In this document: piece by piece, positions 11,131 through 23,226 of the stretch | Numbering within the stretch: the first letter of the stretch is position 1 | Layout of the letters: each line of letters opens with the position of its first letter | NCBI GenBank assembly: GCA_005406025.1 | Contig: BGZK01000745.1 | Coordinates: forward strand, 1 to 64,000 | DNA from: Eumeta japonica | Lineage: Eukaryota > Arthropoda > Insecta > Lepidoptera > Psychidae | Direction of reading: 5' to 3' | DNA: 64,000 nucleotides | Program-made: the position numbers and the translations under genes | Notes under the pieces: model-generated | Databases searched by the model: none | Seen by the model: only the letters and a program-made list of their open reading frames with translations | Told to the model about the DNA's origin: nothing

Positions 11131-14049
11131 CTTTCGTCAAAGCCGATTTTTAATGACGTATTATACGAAATAACGTTGACGTATGCGATATTCGCCTAAC
11201 AAAACCATTCTACAAATTGTTTGACGTATTCGAAATTATAATCCCTCGATTGTGATTAGATTTGATCTACGAAATTTAAATGGCTTTGTAATAAGATTAC
11301 CTAATGAACGTTTATAACATGTCAAAAGAGGATGCCTATGTTACAGGACATCGTCATTGTTTCTGTCAAGAATCTAATGCATTCTCCTTAAGTGATGACA
11401 TTGGTTATAATCACCTTTTATTGAAGTGAAATTTTTAATAGGCATAGGGGAGAAATTTAGTAGTGTGTTAAAAATATAAGCCTCACATTTTGTTCTAACG
11501 TTTTGTTGTAATGTTATCTTGTAGTGTTTTACCTTTATGGCTTCTTTTTTTTACAAATTGTTAGGTTAAATAAATTATAACTTTGCACCCTTGTACTGAA
11601 AACTGCCGGAAGTTTAGCACTGGAACTCCATAATGACACAAGGTAACCTAGCCAAGTTCGGGCTTGTTGAAATCGTCTTGATATTCACTTTGACCATTAG
11701 TGATTTTCAGGCTCTGATGTTGGAGCCGGAGGAGTGCCTATCTTGCGTAAACGCGCCCTGTTGTGATGACAGTTATCAAACATTTATGCAACACTCATTA
11801 AATCTTATAACATTGCACATATAAAATTATATCGTGATGTATGGATACAATTACATTTTATGGAGTGTGCCATCTATGGGCATTTCTATCAACTACCCGA
11901 GATTTACGTATACTTTATACTGTCATTCACCTTCATTTTCATCATTGTCGCACTGTTGGCGTGCGAGAGATATCAATACACATCGTCGACGAGAGTACAA
12001 AGACGACTTACGATCAACGGAAGTGAACGGTCATCAAAGACGCAGTGCAGTGGAGTGCTCGAATAGGTATAGTACAACGCACGAAAGTTTGCCGCTGTGA
12101 GGTTCGTCAAGAAAGCCTCGCAATGGCGTAATATGGGTACGCGGTAGAGACGAAAGAAGGGCCGGGGGCGTAATACTTGCGCAGTATATCATTCGCAACC
12201 AATTCAGAGCGCAGAGCTTGTACTGTATTGATCGCACAAAAATATTGCTACCCCCGATGGAAAATTGGAAACGATACATTCAGTATGTTTAAACGATTTT
12301 AAGAAAAAGCTACTCTAAAATCGAATCGTAGTCTAGTTCGGGATTGGTATAAAAATATTTAAAAATTCTTTTAAGTATCTATAAAACAATAATCTTCAGG
12401 TGATATATTTATTTTCAAAGATATTGTGTTCACTTTATTGTGCGAGCCGAATAAGATCAGAGTACTTTTGAAGGATGTAGTTATAGAAACTCGCATCGGG
12501 CGCATAAAAGGCTGGTTACGGCACGACCTTTATATTAACATTTTTGTATTTTATCTCTACCAACGCAGTGCCCATCATTCGTTGGAAATATGCTTGGTGT
12601 GTTTTGATGTGAATCATCTATACGCGCATTGGACTGGGGCGAAACCAAGACGTCTCAAAATTCAGGAGACGCTTGGTTTTGGCCTACGACTCCTGCGCCT
12701 AGCGCTCTACACAGGCAGAGGGAATAACGTGTCGGCATAAGGCAATACTAAGCCATGGTCTCATATTTCGAAGACGTCTGATCATATATTTCCTCCTGTA
12801 ATGAAGCTTTTTATAACAATAAGCAGTACCTTCTATTTTTGAAATTAAATTTCGTCTTTGATTACAGAGTTAATAGATGAAATGTAATATTAAATATGAT
12901 TAATGAAAATCATGAGCTTCTTTGCATTCGCAATACTTTTTATTATTCTAATTATTTCAAAATAATACAGTATACAACAGTTTTGATGTTTCACATCTAC
13001 CGGGTGGACCTGACACACTAATTGTATTTTAATGCAAAAGGCAGTACATCAAATTCATATAATTCCATCGTCGTAGTAAATATGCATCTTAGTCTAACTT
13101 TCTGAGTTACCATCTATTGCTAATATCCGGGAATCAAGTCTGAACTAGCAAAATATTTTGCTTCCGATAAATACAGATTTAAATTTCTGAAAACCGTAAT
13201 TGGATAAGGGTTTGCAATTACTTTTTCTTTTCAGTTGGCTAAAATTTACGTAAAATCTATAAGATTGATTGGGTTTTTTACTCATCACCGGTGATGAGTG
13301 AGCACTTTTTGAAGGCTTAATTCACTTTGTATTCTAAAACACTTAAAATCTTTTCTTCAATGATTCCCCGCTGTTTAGACTAAACTAGATAAAGTGATTT
13401 ATGCGCCGGAGTTTTGTCTTGCCTTTTAACTTCAACTTTATTAATATCTACGAAACAAATATTAAATTTCAGCAATATTTCTTCTAATGTTTTATTCTGG
13501 TCCATATCCGATTCCTTATTTATTGCCGACTGACCCACTTTTATCCTTTAGCACCTCTTTTTTTCGATATCCCTCGATCACACAGACAGATAGATATGTT
13601 TCTATCTGTCAGCTCAGCTTTTGAGAAAACTGCTAACGCCGCAGACGTTAATTTCTGCTCATGTTCTGTATGTTGTTACTATATGGACGTTATTACACTT
13701 TTTTACTAAAATGAGGCCTTTGTCATTAGATCGCATCAACTGCGATATGTATTTGTACTGAAGGAAACCTCAGCGGTGCTTTCGTCAGGCGAATGCAGAT
13801 TCTGTGCGCATAGGATATTTGATATTTGTAATTAGCCTTTGCCCGCGGTTTCACTCGTAAAGTATTGAGATTTTAATCTCCATCACAACCTAGATTTTCA
13901 ACTTGATTCACATTCTATTACATCTATCGACATTTGTTAATGCAATAAAAAAAAATTTAAGTATCTTAAAGCTTTGGTATTTTGGCATTAGAAACAGTGC
14001 TTATCTGTTACTAAGTAATTAACTATTTAATCTGTGCTGAAGTGTATTT
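11131..14049. other. Intergenic, mostly unassigned, includes one MITE-like copy
   Basis: Overlapping short frames at 11633-12740 share no known motif and are not supported as genes. The GC-richer part at 12066-12226 is a MITE-like element described separately. A GACAGATAGA/TCTATCTGTC hairpin lies near 13586-13611. Confidence 0.35.
12066..12226 (-). mobile_element. MITE-like element, copy A (inverse of 23055-23226)
   Basis: The sequence from TACAACGCACGAAAGTTTGC to about 12225 aligns along its whole length with the reverse complement of 23055-23226. Shared blocks are GCCGCTGTGAGGTTCGTCA, a GTACGCGG block, and ATTCGCA..CAATTCAGAGCG. The right terminal arm has lost several bases. Chance 61-88 codon frames across it are artefacts of GC content. 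Confidence 0.6.
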
Positions 14050-14134
14050 TATTTGATCGCGAAGTTTATCGTCACTTTTTCCAATATAATTTCCGTGCAC
14101 AACTTTGCACGCATATTTCGGCATATTAAAAAAA

Positions 14135-14290
14135 AGGACCAAATTTTAAGCACCCTAAACCGACGAGCTTGCATGAAAAGATTGATAGATGTCAGTGAAG
14201 CAAGAGAGGTATGCAAAGATCGTACTGTGTGGAAATTTATAGTCTCTGCCTACCTTTCTGGGAAATAAACATGAGTTTATATTATTATTA
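14135..14290 (+). mobile_element. 3' end fragment of a non-LTR retrotransposon
   Basis: The translated tail reads MKRLIDVSEAREVCKDRTVW then KFIVSAYLSGK, followed by a TTATTATTATTTATATGTA-rich end. The VSEARExCK..W..IVSAYPSGK tail is one I recall as the C-terminus of abundant lepidopteran RTE-type elements. The same tail occurs at 61110-61295 and 62200-62300 in this window. No other part of the element is present here. Confidence 0.6.
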
Positions 14291-14698
14291 TTTATATGTA
14301 TAAATAAAGTTGCGCATGTGCACAACTTTATCAGTAACAAACTTTGTTTAGGTATTACCTAATCAATCTAAACTCGTTTAAGTTTAAGCTTCAAGTAATT
14401 TTATAGCAAAGTGAGCTTAAGTTAAAAATCGAACGGGTTATCTAGAAAATTAGTATACGTTTTATAATTAATGTTTATAATAATAACATGAACGTGTTAA
14501 AGATCTCATAATAACGATTTTAAAATAACATACCTCTTCACAGCCATTGAACCTATATCGTTATTCATATTTTTTCCATCCTTTTCGATGAATTAGGAAT
14601 TCAATAGTCACGAATTCAGTTTTGTATGAGGTTTTCTCAGAATTTTAATGTCGAGGAAAAGTCAGGCCCGTATGCACGTTATAATAGAAGATTTTAAA

Positions 14699-15163
14699 GT
14701 TCCGTATATAGTTTTGCCATGGCCATCCGTTCGTCCGTCTGTCTTTCTAGCTGTCTGTTCACGTCTTAGCTTAGAGACCCTTAGAACTAGACTTGTAATT
14801 TGGCATGGTTAATTACTCCGACAAAGTGGTAGAATAAAATCCTGAAAAGAAACTTTTATTTGAAAAGAAATTTTCAAATATATTTTGCAAGGATCAACTT
14901 TGAAAAATATATTGGAAAAAATAAAATTTCGTACAAATTCCATCGTAAATTACTTAGATCACGCTGTTGGTTGTGTAAAATAAGTAGTAAATATTAGTTT
15001 ATGAACCATGTAATCGTAAAATCCTTATCACCCGTGCTTAATCAATAGGTTCATAATGTGAAACAAAAAAACCCTTTCTAAGTTCTCATGTTGTGAACGG
15101 CAACTATGGAACCCTACACTGTGCGTGGGCGGATATGCCAAGTACATACTTGGCCGGTTTTTA
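14699..15163 (-). repeat. Dispersed lepidopteran repeat (CCGGCCAAGT...GGAACCCTA type)
   Basis: Read on the minus strand, the element starts AAAACCGGCCAAGTATGTAC, has AGTGTAGGGTTCCATAG soon after, and ends with GACAGAC-rich text before a TTCCGTA motif. This layout, with a GGTTCCGTA block at each end and a GACAGACGGAC tract, is an abundant noncoding repeat I recognise from moth genomes. Another copy is at 33808-34182 in the opposite orientation. Confidence 0.55.
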
Positions 15164-15882
15164 TCATATGAAACAGTTATAATGATTTTGGGCAAAAATA
15201 ACTGGACTAAATTTTAATTAGCATAATTCATTATTTCAAAGTTGATCGTTCGCTATAAAATTGAATCATATGAAAAAAAATGATTTTCAAAATGGAGGCG
15301 TGGCCTCGAAGTCATGCCAGTTTATATTTTGGATAGTGAAAAAAAAGCCTTAATATAGGTACATATATACCAATTCTTAAAACTACTCGTTCAATTATTA
15401 TAACCTTCAGAGGTCTTATCTGAAATTTTGCCTGATTTGCCAAATATGTCTCAACTTTTCTTTGCAATTTTCCAGAATTTTGATACAAAATATGAAAGAT
15501 TATTCCATTCCTGAAGTTATAAATGAGCCATGTTCTGTATTATCTGAATTTGTTTAGATTAAATTAATCTCGGTGTTACAACCTTTTTTCAGTTTTGTAT
15601 CTTGAAACTCAGGAAATAAGCTGTATTCTGTAAATATCGTAATTCTCAGTATATATAAAAAAAATATTGTGCACTGATACAAAGATTTTGCAATGAAAAA
15701 ATGAAACACTGTTTGTTATTTCCACACAAAAATTTAGAGAAAAAAGTAGCCAACTTCAATAAAATAGTAAAAAAGAGTTTTACTAAATTATTAAATCGTA
15801 TCCATAATTTGAATAGGCAGTATTTAATATGCATTTGGTATTATTTATGCTTTTCTTTTAGTACATTGGATATTTAAATTGC

Positions 15883-15890
15883 AAAAAAAA
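15883..15890 (-). terminator. RNA polymerase III terminator of the tRNA-Trp gene
   Basis: A run of eight T on the minus strand begins eight bases after the tRNA 3' end, as expected for polymerase III transcription termination. Confidence 0.8.
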
Positions 15891-15897
15891 GCATCTA

Positions 15898-15969
15898 TGA
15901 CCCCGACGTGATTTGAACACGCAACCTTCTGATCTGGAGTCAGACGCGCTACCGTTGCGCCACGGAGTC
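15898..15969 (-). tRNA. tRNA-Trp: tRNA-Trp (anticodon CCA)
   Basis: The minus strand reads GACTCCGTGGCGCAACGGTA to a 3' end of CGTCGGGGTCA. GACTCCG pairs with CGGGGTC in the acceptor stem, with one G-U pair. The anticodon loop is CTCCAGA, with CCA at 15937-15935, between stems CTGA and TCAG. The T-loop carries GTTCAAATC, which also serves as the internal B box. It is 72 nt, has no intron, and is followed by a run of T for polymerase III termination. It is isolated, with no other tRNA genes nearby. All expected arms are intact, so it is likely functional. Confidence 0.96.
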
Positions 15970-17462
15970 TTGACTTTCATTGTTTAAATAATGCTATTAT
16001 TCATGCCTTACAATTAAATACATAATAAGAGACATTGGACGGATAAAATCATTCATTCTTTCGTATCAATGAAATAGTTTATCTAAATGCCTGTCGATTG
16101 CACGCTGATAAATAAATAGATAACCAATATTAAGTAAACTTCATATTATTGAAAAACAAGAAGATTATTTAAAACCTACTGATATTGTATCATGAACAAA
16201 TATTGAAAGTAGTTATTGATTTATATATCAATGGACGTAGTCATTGATTTTTTTTTGACGTCAATACGAAGCGATGATACCAGCCAACCGAGATAGGTTT
16301 AGATATAAATCGCATAAGAGCAAAGTTAGTAATGGCTGTCTCATATTTAAAATTATACCTAACATAATTTTGTACAACTGTCGTCGATCATCGATTCCAA
16401 AAAAAAATAAAAACATTGAAGAAATGTTATTATTTTAGTAATAAAAGATCAAGAAACGTAATAAATATAAGATTGTTCCTATTCATTAAAAGTTGTAATT
16501 GAAAAACATAAGGAAAAATAAATAATTTTAAATTTACTTAAATGTGAATAAATAAGAAAGTATGTATTAATTTGCGTACTTACAATAGTTTAAAACAAGT
16601 AGATTTAAGTTTCAGCGAAACATCAGATTAGCTTTGCTTGATTTTTAAGTTAGCTTAAACAATGTTAAACGGAAATGTCAGTAGCAAATAAACTATTAGA
16701 AATTTTCAAAAATTGGCTTTCAACAAACTCTTTACATACTAATATTCACATAAGGAAAACCGGTCATTATGAAATTATTTGTATATACATAATCAAATAA
16801 TTTCACAATACTGCAGTAAATATCGTCTTTTATATCCATTATTTTTATTCTTATTGTATTTCTAAAAACGACTGTACAGGCTGGACAAGAACATTTAAAA
16901 TTTCACTTCGATAGTTGGGGCTATCGGTACTAGTTCAGCTTTGAGTAGCTGTACCAGAATAACTAACCAAGTAGCACACAGTCTGTGAAAGTTGGGGAAT
17001 ATACGTCAGTTCGTAACTTTGAAAGTCAGTAAGGCAGGAGAAACACGATTTCAAAAGATATTATTTGTATATTAGAAATTAACAAATTTAATAATGCGTG
17101 TAAGCTTGTTTAATGTATTTTTATTTTTCTTTTGTATAGATACCGGCTGAATTAAAGATATATTTAGATCTTATCGCTTTAAAGCGATATCGCTTTAAAT
17201 TTTATCTTAAGGTAAGATCTATATATAATATAAAGATCTAAATCAATGACCCAAATACAAACTTTACAGAAACGCTTACTTATATAGGCTGCTATGCTGT
17301 TTTTAATGATATCAAAGCTCTTTGTAAGAGTTTAAATTGTTTCTTGGTGAGAGAAAATTCATTTATTACATTAGTTTTTAAGAGTCTCATAAAAATACAC
17401 AAAACAGCCTATATCTTTATAACTGTCGAGTTATTACAACACTATACATACTATGACTGTAA
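15970..17462. other. AT-rich intergenic stretch
   Basis: No coding signal. Nested palindromes occur at 17173-17199 (ATCGCTTTAAAGCGAT overlapping TTTAAAGCGATATCGCTTTA). The part at 16900-17060 is less AT-rich and contains TCAGTTCG and TCAGT motifs that could mark a transcription start for the following ORF relic, but this is weak. Confidence 0.3.
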
Positions 17463-18073
17463 ATGCGAAGGCTATCCGAGTTTTTAATCAGCTTACTGCT
17501 TTATCTGAGTATAGTCACTTGCACTGTCAATAATCATGAAATCGTGGAAAATCAGAGAAGATTACGGTACTTTAATTTGCCTAATCGCTTCGTAATTAGT
17601 GCAAGTACTAATTACGAAGCTATTAGGCAAAAAGTATCTAATAATGTGAAGGACGAAAAGTCAGATACATAATGATACTCTACAAATACCTGATTCAAAC
17701 TCTAACAATAGGTTTAGCAATATAGGTTTATAACAGAAAGTTCAGGCGAATATGAAAACCATAGTTCTATCGAATTTACGAATAATTTTATCTTTCGTGA
17801 TAAAATTACTGAATAGGCTATCTAAAGAAATGAGGAATACCTGATGTAGTATTGAAACATTTAGCAACGATTTTGAAAAAAAGATTTCCTGAGATTTTAC
17901 CTAACAATCCAAGGACTATCTTAGGTACGGCTAGAAAAATTCTTATAAAAACTATGAAAAATGGGGAATATTGGCATAACGGTCTAACTGGTCTACTTAC
18001 TAAATCATTGGAATCATTAGTGGTGCAGTGTTCCTGTGTTGAAAGAATAACAAATCTTAATACGAATCGCTAG
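17463..18073 (+). pseudogene. Possible decayed small secreted-protein ORF, family not recognised
   Basis: A frame starting at 17463 reads MRRLSEFLISLLLYLSIVTC, which looks like a secretory signal peptide with a hydrophobic core and Cys near the cleavage zone. It stops at 17672. Coding-like text continues in other frames: NDTLQIPDSNSNNRF, then SSGEYENHSSIEFTNNF, then PDVVLKHLATILKKRFPEIL through to NLNTNR at 18073. The frame order 0, +1, 0, +2 implies at least three indels, and I see no splice sites at the breaks. It may be a dead gene for a small secreted protein, or I may be joining unrelated frames. Function is unknown. Confidence 0.3.
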
Positions 18074-19021
18074 ATTAGAAAATCTTCGCTTGTCTTTAGA
18101 CTTTTATAAATTATTTAAAAATATTGCGCTGGTAGTACTTACGTAATGTTAAAAAAAAAACTTAAATTAGGTCTCTTAAATATTCGTACGTATTTTTGAT
18201 TGAATTAATTATCATAAAAACTTTATATAGACTCAACCGTGACTATACAACTATAATTATGTTATTATTGTAAGTTTACGATGCAGGTAAGATCACAAGA
18301 TAGCATTAAGTGTCCAATATATATAATGTTGTTTATTGATATGACGCCATTGTTAACCTAATTCCTGTGTAGTCTAAAATATTTTGTTTAACGTATAAAC
18401 GAATTTCATATTATTGAATTGACTCTAAAACTGTGTCACATTCACAAACACATTAAATCTTAATCAAAATTAAGCACATAAATCAATAATAATACAAAAA
18501 TGTTTAAATGTCATATAAAAACGACTGTACATTTTAAACTATATTTCATTATTTGTGGGGCGTGTGAAAAAATGGTATAAATAGGCATACATATTCACAG
18601 TAACCTGATTTTCGCAATCGAATTTGAGCTAATAAGATCGATAAACTTGGATATCATTAATTAATGTTCTTCCTGTCCTTAAACTGTCACTTTGCATCGG
18701 GTGATCGGATGACATATTTCTTTTATTAAAATAAAATTATCTATTACAAGTTAAAAAGGTTACGTTAGGTTAGATCATAAATTAGATTTCGTCTGATACT
18801 TAAACCCTTTGATTACACAGAAAGACAAAATTGACCTTTTTTTGCATGAGATTTTTCTACTGTTGTTTACTAATTTGGGTACGCTGATTTCGAATCTACC
18901 CTAAGATTTTTTGCAGCAGCTCTGGTTAGTGCGATAGAGGTACCGTCTTGAATTTGCATGAGTAGTTGATAATTTCTATCGATAGCGGTGTAACAAAACT
19001 AGTTTCTGTATAAATTTCATT
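18074..19021. other. AT-rich intergenic stretch, nothing assigned
   Basis: No open frame or repeat that I can identify. Confidence 0.3.
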
Positions 19022-19746
19022 ATGTCTTCCTCAAGGAGGTCGTGTTTAAGCAGTCCTGATTGTTTTTGTGTTAATTATGGAGAATATATGTTCAAAAAAT
19101 TCCGTTCGAAAGTGTCAGACTTCGTGAAAAAATCATACTTGGACTACTCTGGGTTTCCATTGCCGACGAATGCTAAGCCCTGGATACCTAGTTTGGCATG
19201 TAAAAATTGTGTTGAGTCTTTGCAGATGATGGACAAATAAAGAAGACTCTCTTTTAAGTATAAATCTCCAATTATCTGGCGTGAATCATCCAATCATCAT
19301 TGAGTAGTGAGGAAATCAAAGCTGGTATTTTTGATGGCCCACAAATCAGGAAGTTGATAAATGGTATCATCAATAGTATGACAGCTATCGAGAAATGTGC
19401 ATGGGAAGAGTTTGTTTGGTTAGTGCGATTTTTTTTGGAAAATAGAAAGTCTGATGGCTTCATTCAGCACGTTGAACAGTTGCTGATACACTTCCAACAG
19501 CTTGGATGCAACACGAGCTTTCAGCTTCACTACCTTCACAGCCATCTAGCCTATTTTTCTGAAAATCTCGGTGACCTAAGCGAGGAACAAGGGGAGCGCT
19601 TTCATCAGGATATTCGCACCATGGAGACATATCAAGGATACTGGAACGTAAATATAATGGCTAATTACTGTTGGAGTATTCAAAATACTACTCCTAACAC
19701 ACCTCATGCTAAAAAACCATATAATAGAAAATTTACTTTAGAATAA
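19022..19746 (+). pseudogene. Truncated copy of a repetitive arthropod protein family, likely transposon-derived
   Basis: The first part reads CFCVNYGEYMFKKFRSKVSD with KPWIPSLACKNCVESLQ, an N-terminal CxxC...CxxC region. After a TAA at 19238-19240 the same frame continues as RRLSFKYKSPIIWRESSNHH. The second part, in another frame from 19300, reads GIFDGPQIRKLINGII, then FLHSHL-type text (LHYLHSHLAYFSENLGDLSE), EQGERFHQDIRTME and YQGYW..MANYCW. I recall full-length proteins with these blocks in the same order, in many copies per arthropod genome. In those, a long middle section separates the W-R-E block from the GPQIRKL block. Here that middle is missing, so this is an internally deleted, stop-containing copy. 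The biochemical role of the family is not known to me. Confidence 0.65.
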
Positions 19747-20741
19747 ATACATTTAACTAATTTTTATAACTTAAACAATGTGCATTTTTATTGTAAAATC
19801 CTGTCACTTTATAGGGGCAAAATTAGAGGTGTTACATAGAAACGGCATATATTTTTGAAATCAGCGTGGAAAAACAATTCAGATTCATGTAAAAAAAATC
19901 ATGCAATAGATGTGCTGTTACACTTTACAAGAAAGATATTTTAAAATAAAATCTTTATAATTAGCTCCACTTCAGCTTTCATCAACTCTGAAGTAGCTTC
20001 CGTCAATAATATAGAGCTACTAATTAGCCGTATTAAAACCAAAGGTTGCTTAATTTGGTGCTAATTTACTCTTACAAAAGCTGAAGAAACGTTTATACGG
20101 TAATTATTCTGCCTACTTATGGAAAATTAAGGGAATCCGTTAAATCTTTTTTTCCAGCTTTTATGCAGCAGTTTTGTGCTGTGTGAGCATGTTATTACGT
20201 GACTAGACTATTTCAAAATGATTGAAAACAAAATATAGAAATTATTTACATTGGCTGAAAATGAGTAGACAGTACACAGTTCTTTTTGTTAAGAAGATAA
20301 TCAGCTACCAACACGGTCTACTGACATGAATTTGTGTTCGTCGATTGAGCAGCATCTGAAACTCCTCATGAAAAGAAGGCGTCAGGTAAGGCTTCTGATC
20401 ACAAACAATTTGACCAATAACTTTTCTGTGTTAAATAAAACCATTTGCTAGGTGCTTCCGTGAGTCGGTACGTTAAGTTGCTATTGCGCATTGTTATTGC
20501 GACAACGGTTGTTAACAGGCACCGACCCACATTGAACGAGCACGAAGGGCTTAAGATCTTAATAGCTATCTTAACTTGAAATAGGATTTTCGAAGGCGTT
20601 TCTAAGATTGAAGAAGTTGATATGAGCCGAGAGAAAAAAAGGTGACGTTATAATCACATATTTTGTGAATTGATAATTCTTGTAATAAACATTATATAAA
20701 AATTAAATAACTAAATCGATTCTCTGAAACAGGTTTGACTA

Positions 20742-20777
20742 ATTTTGATTTATATAAATATTTATATAAATCAAAAT
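20742..20777. repeat. Perfect 36-bp palindrome
   Basis: The sequence from 20742 to 20777 is identical to its own reverse complement with no loop; its centre is AAATATTT. A second hairpin follows, with AAAGACGTTGA at 20787-20797 and its exact complement at 20819-20829. Confidence 0.9.
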
Positions 20778-21673
20778 GCAGGTCAGAAAGACGTTGAAAT
20801 CGATTCTGTTAATTGGTATCAACGTCTTTCGGTTTTATAAACTTAATATTTGGATGAACAATAATTATTGGTCCGTTTAAATGAAAATTTTGTTATGAAC
20901 GCGTAAATTAAACTTTAAATTTCCTACGGAAATCTATTACAAAGCCTACGCCATATTACTTTAAAAGCCTGTATTTTTTTAATAAAAAAAGGTAGCCAAT
21001 CAATTTTTTTTGTAAAATATGTGTTATTATAGCGGTGTTCTGAAACACAATAAAATTAAAGTGAAAATTTGAAGCGGTTTCCCAAACAAGGAACGTGGTT
21101 TTTTAATCCAGTTTTTGGATTTTCCCCATCGCGAAAACAGCATTACATTCAAGGGTAAAACTTCATGTGGTTGGTGTGAACGCATGGTCTAAAATAAAAT
21201 GACAAATAATAAAAATCGGTCGAAAAGTCGGGGATCTTGTGTTAAGGATCCCGAATTGAATAAAAAAAGTTATAGTTGAAAATGTTTTTTCAATATTTTT
21301 TTCGTGCCGCTTCAGCAGAGCCTCATTTTCAGCGAAAATGTGAATTCGCTTCAGTGTCATGAGCCTTATATAGGCCTAGGTAAACGATTGAGGTGCGCAT
21401 GCACAAGGACTACATGACGCTGTTTGAGTATTTATAGTACCTAGTAAATGTACAATATTTGAGTGTAAAACCGTGGGGCGTTTTTTTCTCGAAAAACATG
21501 TAGATAGGCGATTTTATTTCTTAAGCGCCCCGCGTTTGCAGCACCCAAGTATTAATACTTTACTATGAACGTAGTTGACTTTCATGCTCTTTCGGGGTAG
21601 ACAGGGAGAATATATTAATTATTTTTTGGTTTTTACTATTATACCTAGGTAGGTATAATGTGATGGTATAAAT

Positions 21674-21734
21674 AAATGATTAAAAACCACTCTTGTATGA
21701 ATAGGTATTCATACAAGAGTATTTTTAATCATTT
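21674..21734. repeat. Foldback hairpin, ~28-bp arms
   Basis: The left arm AAATGATTAAAAACCACTCT continues into TGTATGAAT. It is matched by the right arm ending AATCATTT with one small gap, around a four-base loop AGGT. It is noncoding. Confidence 0.85.
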
Positions 21735-23054
21735 AATTTTAATCCTTTTACTTTATTCCATTTGCTGTTTAATTCATTGTCAATATACCCGAAGGTTGTA
21801 TAAAGCACGAGATATGTGATTTTTTTTTTCTTAAATCCATCACAAATACACTTAGTGGTTGAACAGAGTCCTCGATGGGCGACTTAGACTCATAATTGAC
21901 GGTTTTTAATTTTAGATGTTAAATAAATATGTTGTGGCGTGTGAATAAAACACCCTTAGTGAGAATTTTGTTATTAATTAAATTAGCAACAGGTAGTTAT
22001 TTATTTATTTCGATTAATATAATAACACTGAAATTAAGTAGATATTAATATTTTTGTATCCCATATCTGTATTACTTAAAAAAAATGTGTTGTGCCGTTA
22101 GTACCGGTGTTTTTCATCATGAAACATTCAGAATAACTTTGAATTTTCAATACTGTTTCTTTTTTTTTGTAACATTATTAGGGGCAAATGAGTATGCGAA
22201 TTACTAGAGTGTAGGCAGTCACCGCTGCTCATGGATACTTCAAATCAATACGTTGCCGACCTCCTAGGTAAGAATAGGACATCTGATGGTCGAAGGAGTT
22301 GGTTGATGAAAAGGGGAGGGACTCATGGAGGGAGGTTATGGGGTGATGGAGGAGAAGTGGGCCACCGGAGTATTATTTTCATATACTCGAAGACTTATTT
22401 TTGAAAACATAAGCGTGTTGACGCTTATGTTTGCAAAAAAAAAATAGCGTTGGCTTATCACATTTGCAGCGATCCTTAGTAATCATCTTCTTGTACACAT
22501 AAAACACATTGTAAAAATGTGGCCCATTGATGACATTACGGCTATAGTAGTGAAGCGAACAAATTATTTTACGACTGATATTGATGGTTTAAAATCTTGA
22601 GTCGAACCTTTGACTCAATAGACTAGAATTCGAGTTGAAATGAAAAGTGACTTATTCATATAAGTAATAATCATATTACACATATAAGTAACAATCATAT
22701 TACGGCAACGCCTTCGTCTGTGTAAACTAAAATTACATTTCATATTGATCCCGTCCCGAACATATATCTGGGCCCATTTACGATCTTGGCCCCATCCCCA
22801 ACCCAGACGATCCTATTTACAATTCCGATCTCGGTTTCGTTATGAATCGTATTGTGAATCGTGTGATTCATTCGTTAAATAGCATTAACTTCTCCCGAAC
22901 GATTCCTTATTCCTGTGGAATATGCACTTACTTATAATTAACTATATTTATGCCTTTCGTAGGAATTCAATAATGATACATAGCTACATACTTATATCCC
23001 GTGGCTTTCTTTGTCCTTCATTCCTTGAGTCCATGAGATAAAGAATAAGTCATT

Positions 23055-23226
23055 TACAGTGCAACGCACGAAACCCTGCCGCTCTGAATTGCCTGCGAAT
23101 AATGAAAGGCACAGGGTACATCGCTCTCCGACCCTTCCTTCCTCTCCCCCGCGTACCTCTTTTAGGACATTTCGACGCTTTCATGACGAACTTCACAGCG
23201 GCAGAGTTTCGTACGTTGTATTACAA
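23055..23226 (+). mobile_element. MITE-like element, copy B
   Basis: The terminal arms ACAGTGCAACGCACGAAACC (left) and the reverse complement of GCAGAGTTTCGTACGTTGTA (right) pair over about 30 bp including TGCCGCT. The element is about 170 bp, GC-richer than its surroundings, and present again in inverse orientation at 12066-12226. The size, terminal inverted repeats and lack of coding match a miniature inverted-repeat transposable element. The family name is not known to me. Confidence 0.65.

Larger units (their letters stand above)
19747..23054. other. Intergenic stretch with palindromes and repeat fragments
   Basis: No supported gene. It contains the palindromes at 20742-20777 and 21674-21734 (listed separately) and a fragment at about 22210-22350 (CAGTCACCGCTGCTCATGGA, then CGTTGCCGACC) that resembles the repeat at 38640-38930. 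A CCGATCTCGG/ATCGT-rich fragment lies near 22740-22870. Confidence 0.35.

Noticed and set aside
10787..11173. 128-codon plus-strand ORF
   Set aside because: Lys/Ile/Tyr/Asn-rich as expected from AT-rich DNA, no motif, and it overlaps one arm of the long inverted repeat.
11633..12740. Cluster of short plus-strand ORFs
   Set aside because: They overlap in different frames, none has a motif, and the GC-richer part is explained by a MITE-like element.
16900..17060. Possible promoter upstream of the 17463 ORF relic
   Set aside because: Only short initiator-like motifs are present; with the downstream frame broken there is no basis for a promoter call.
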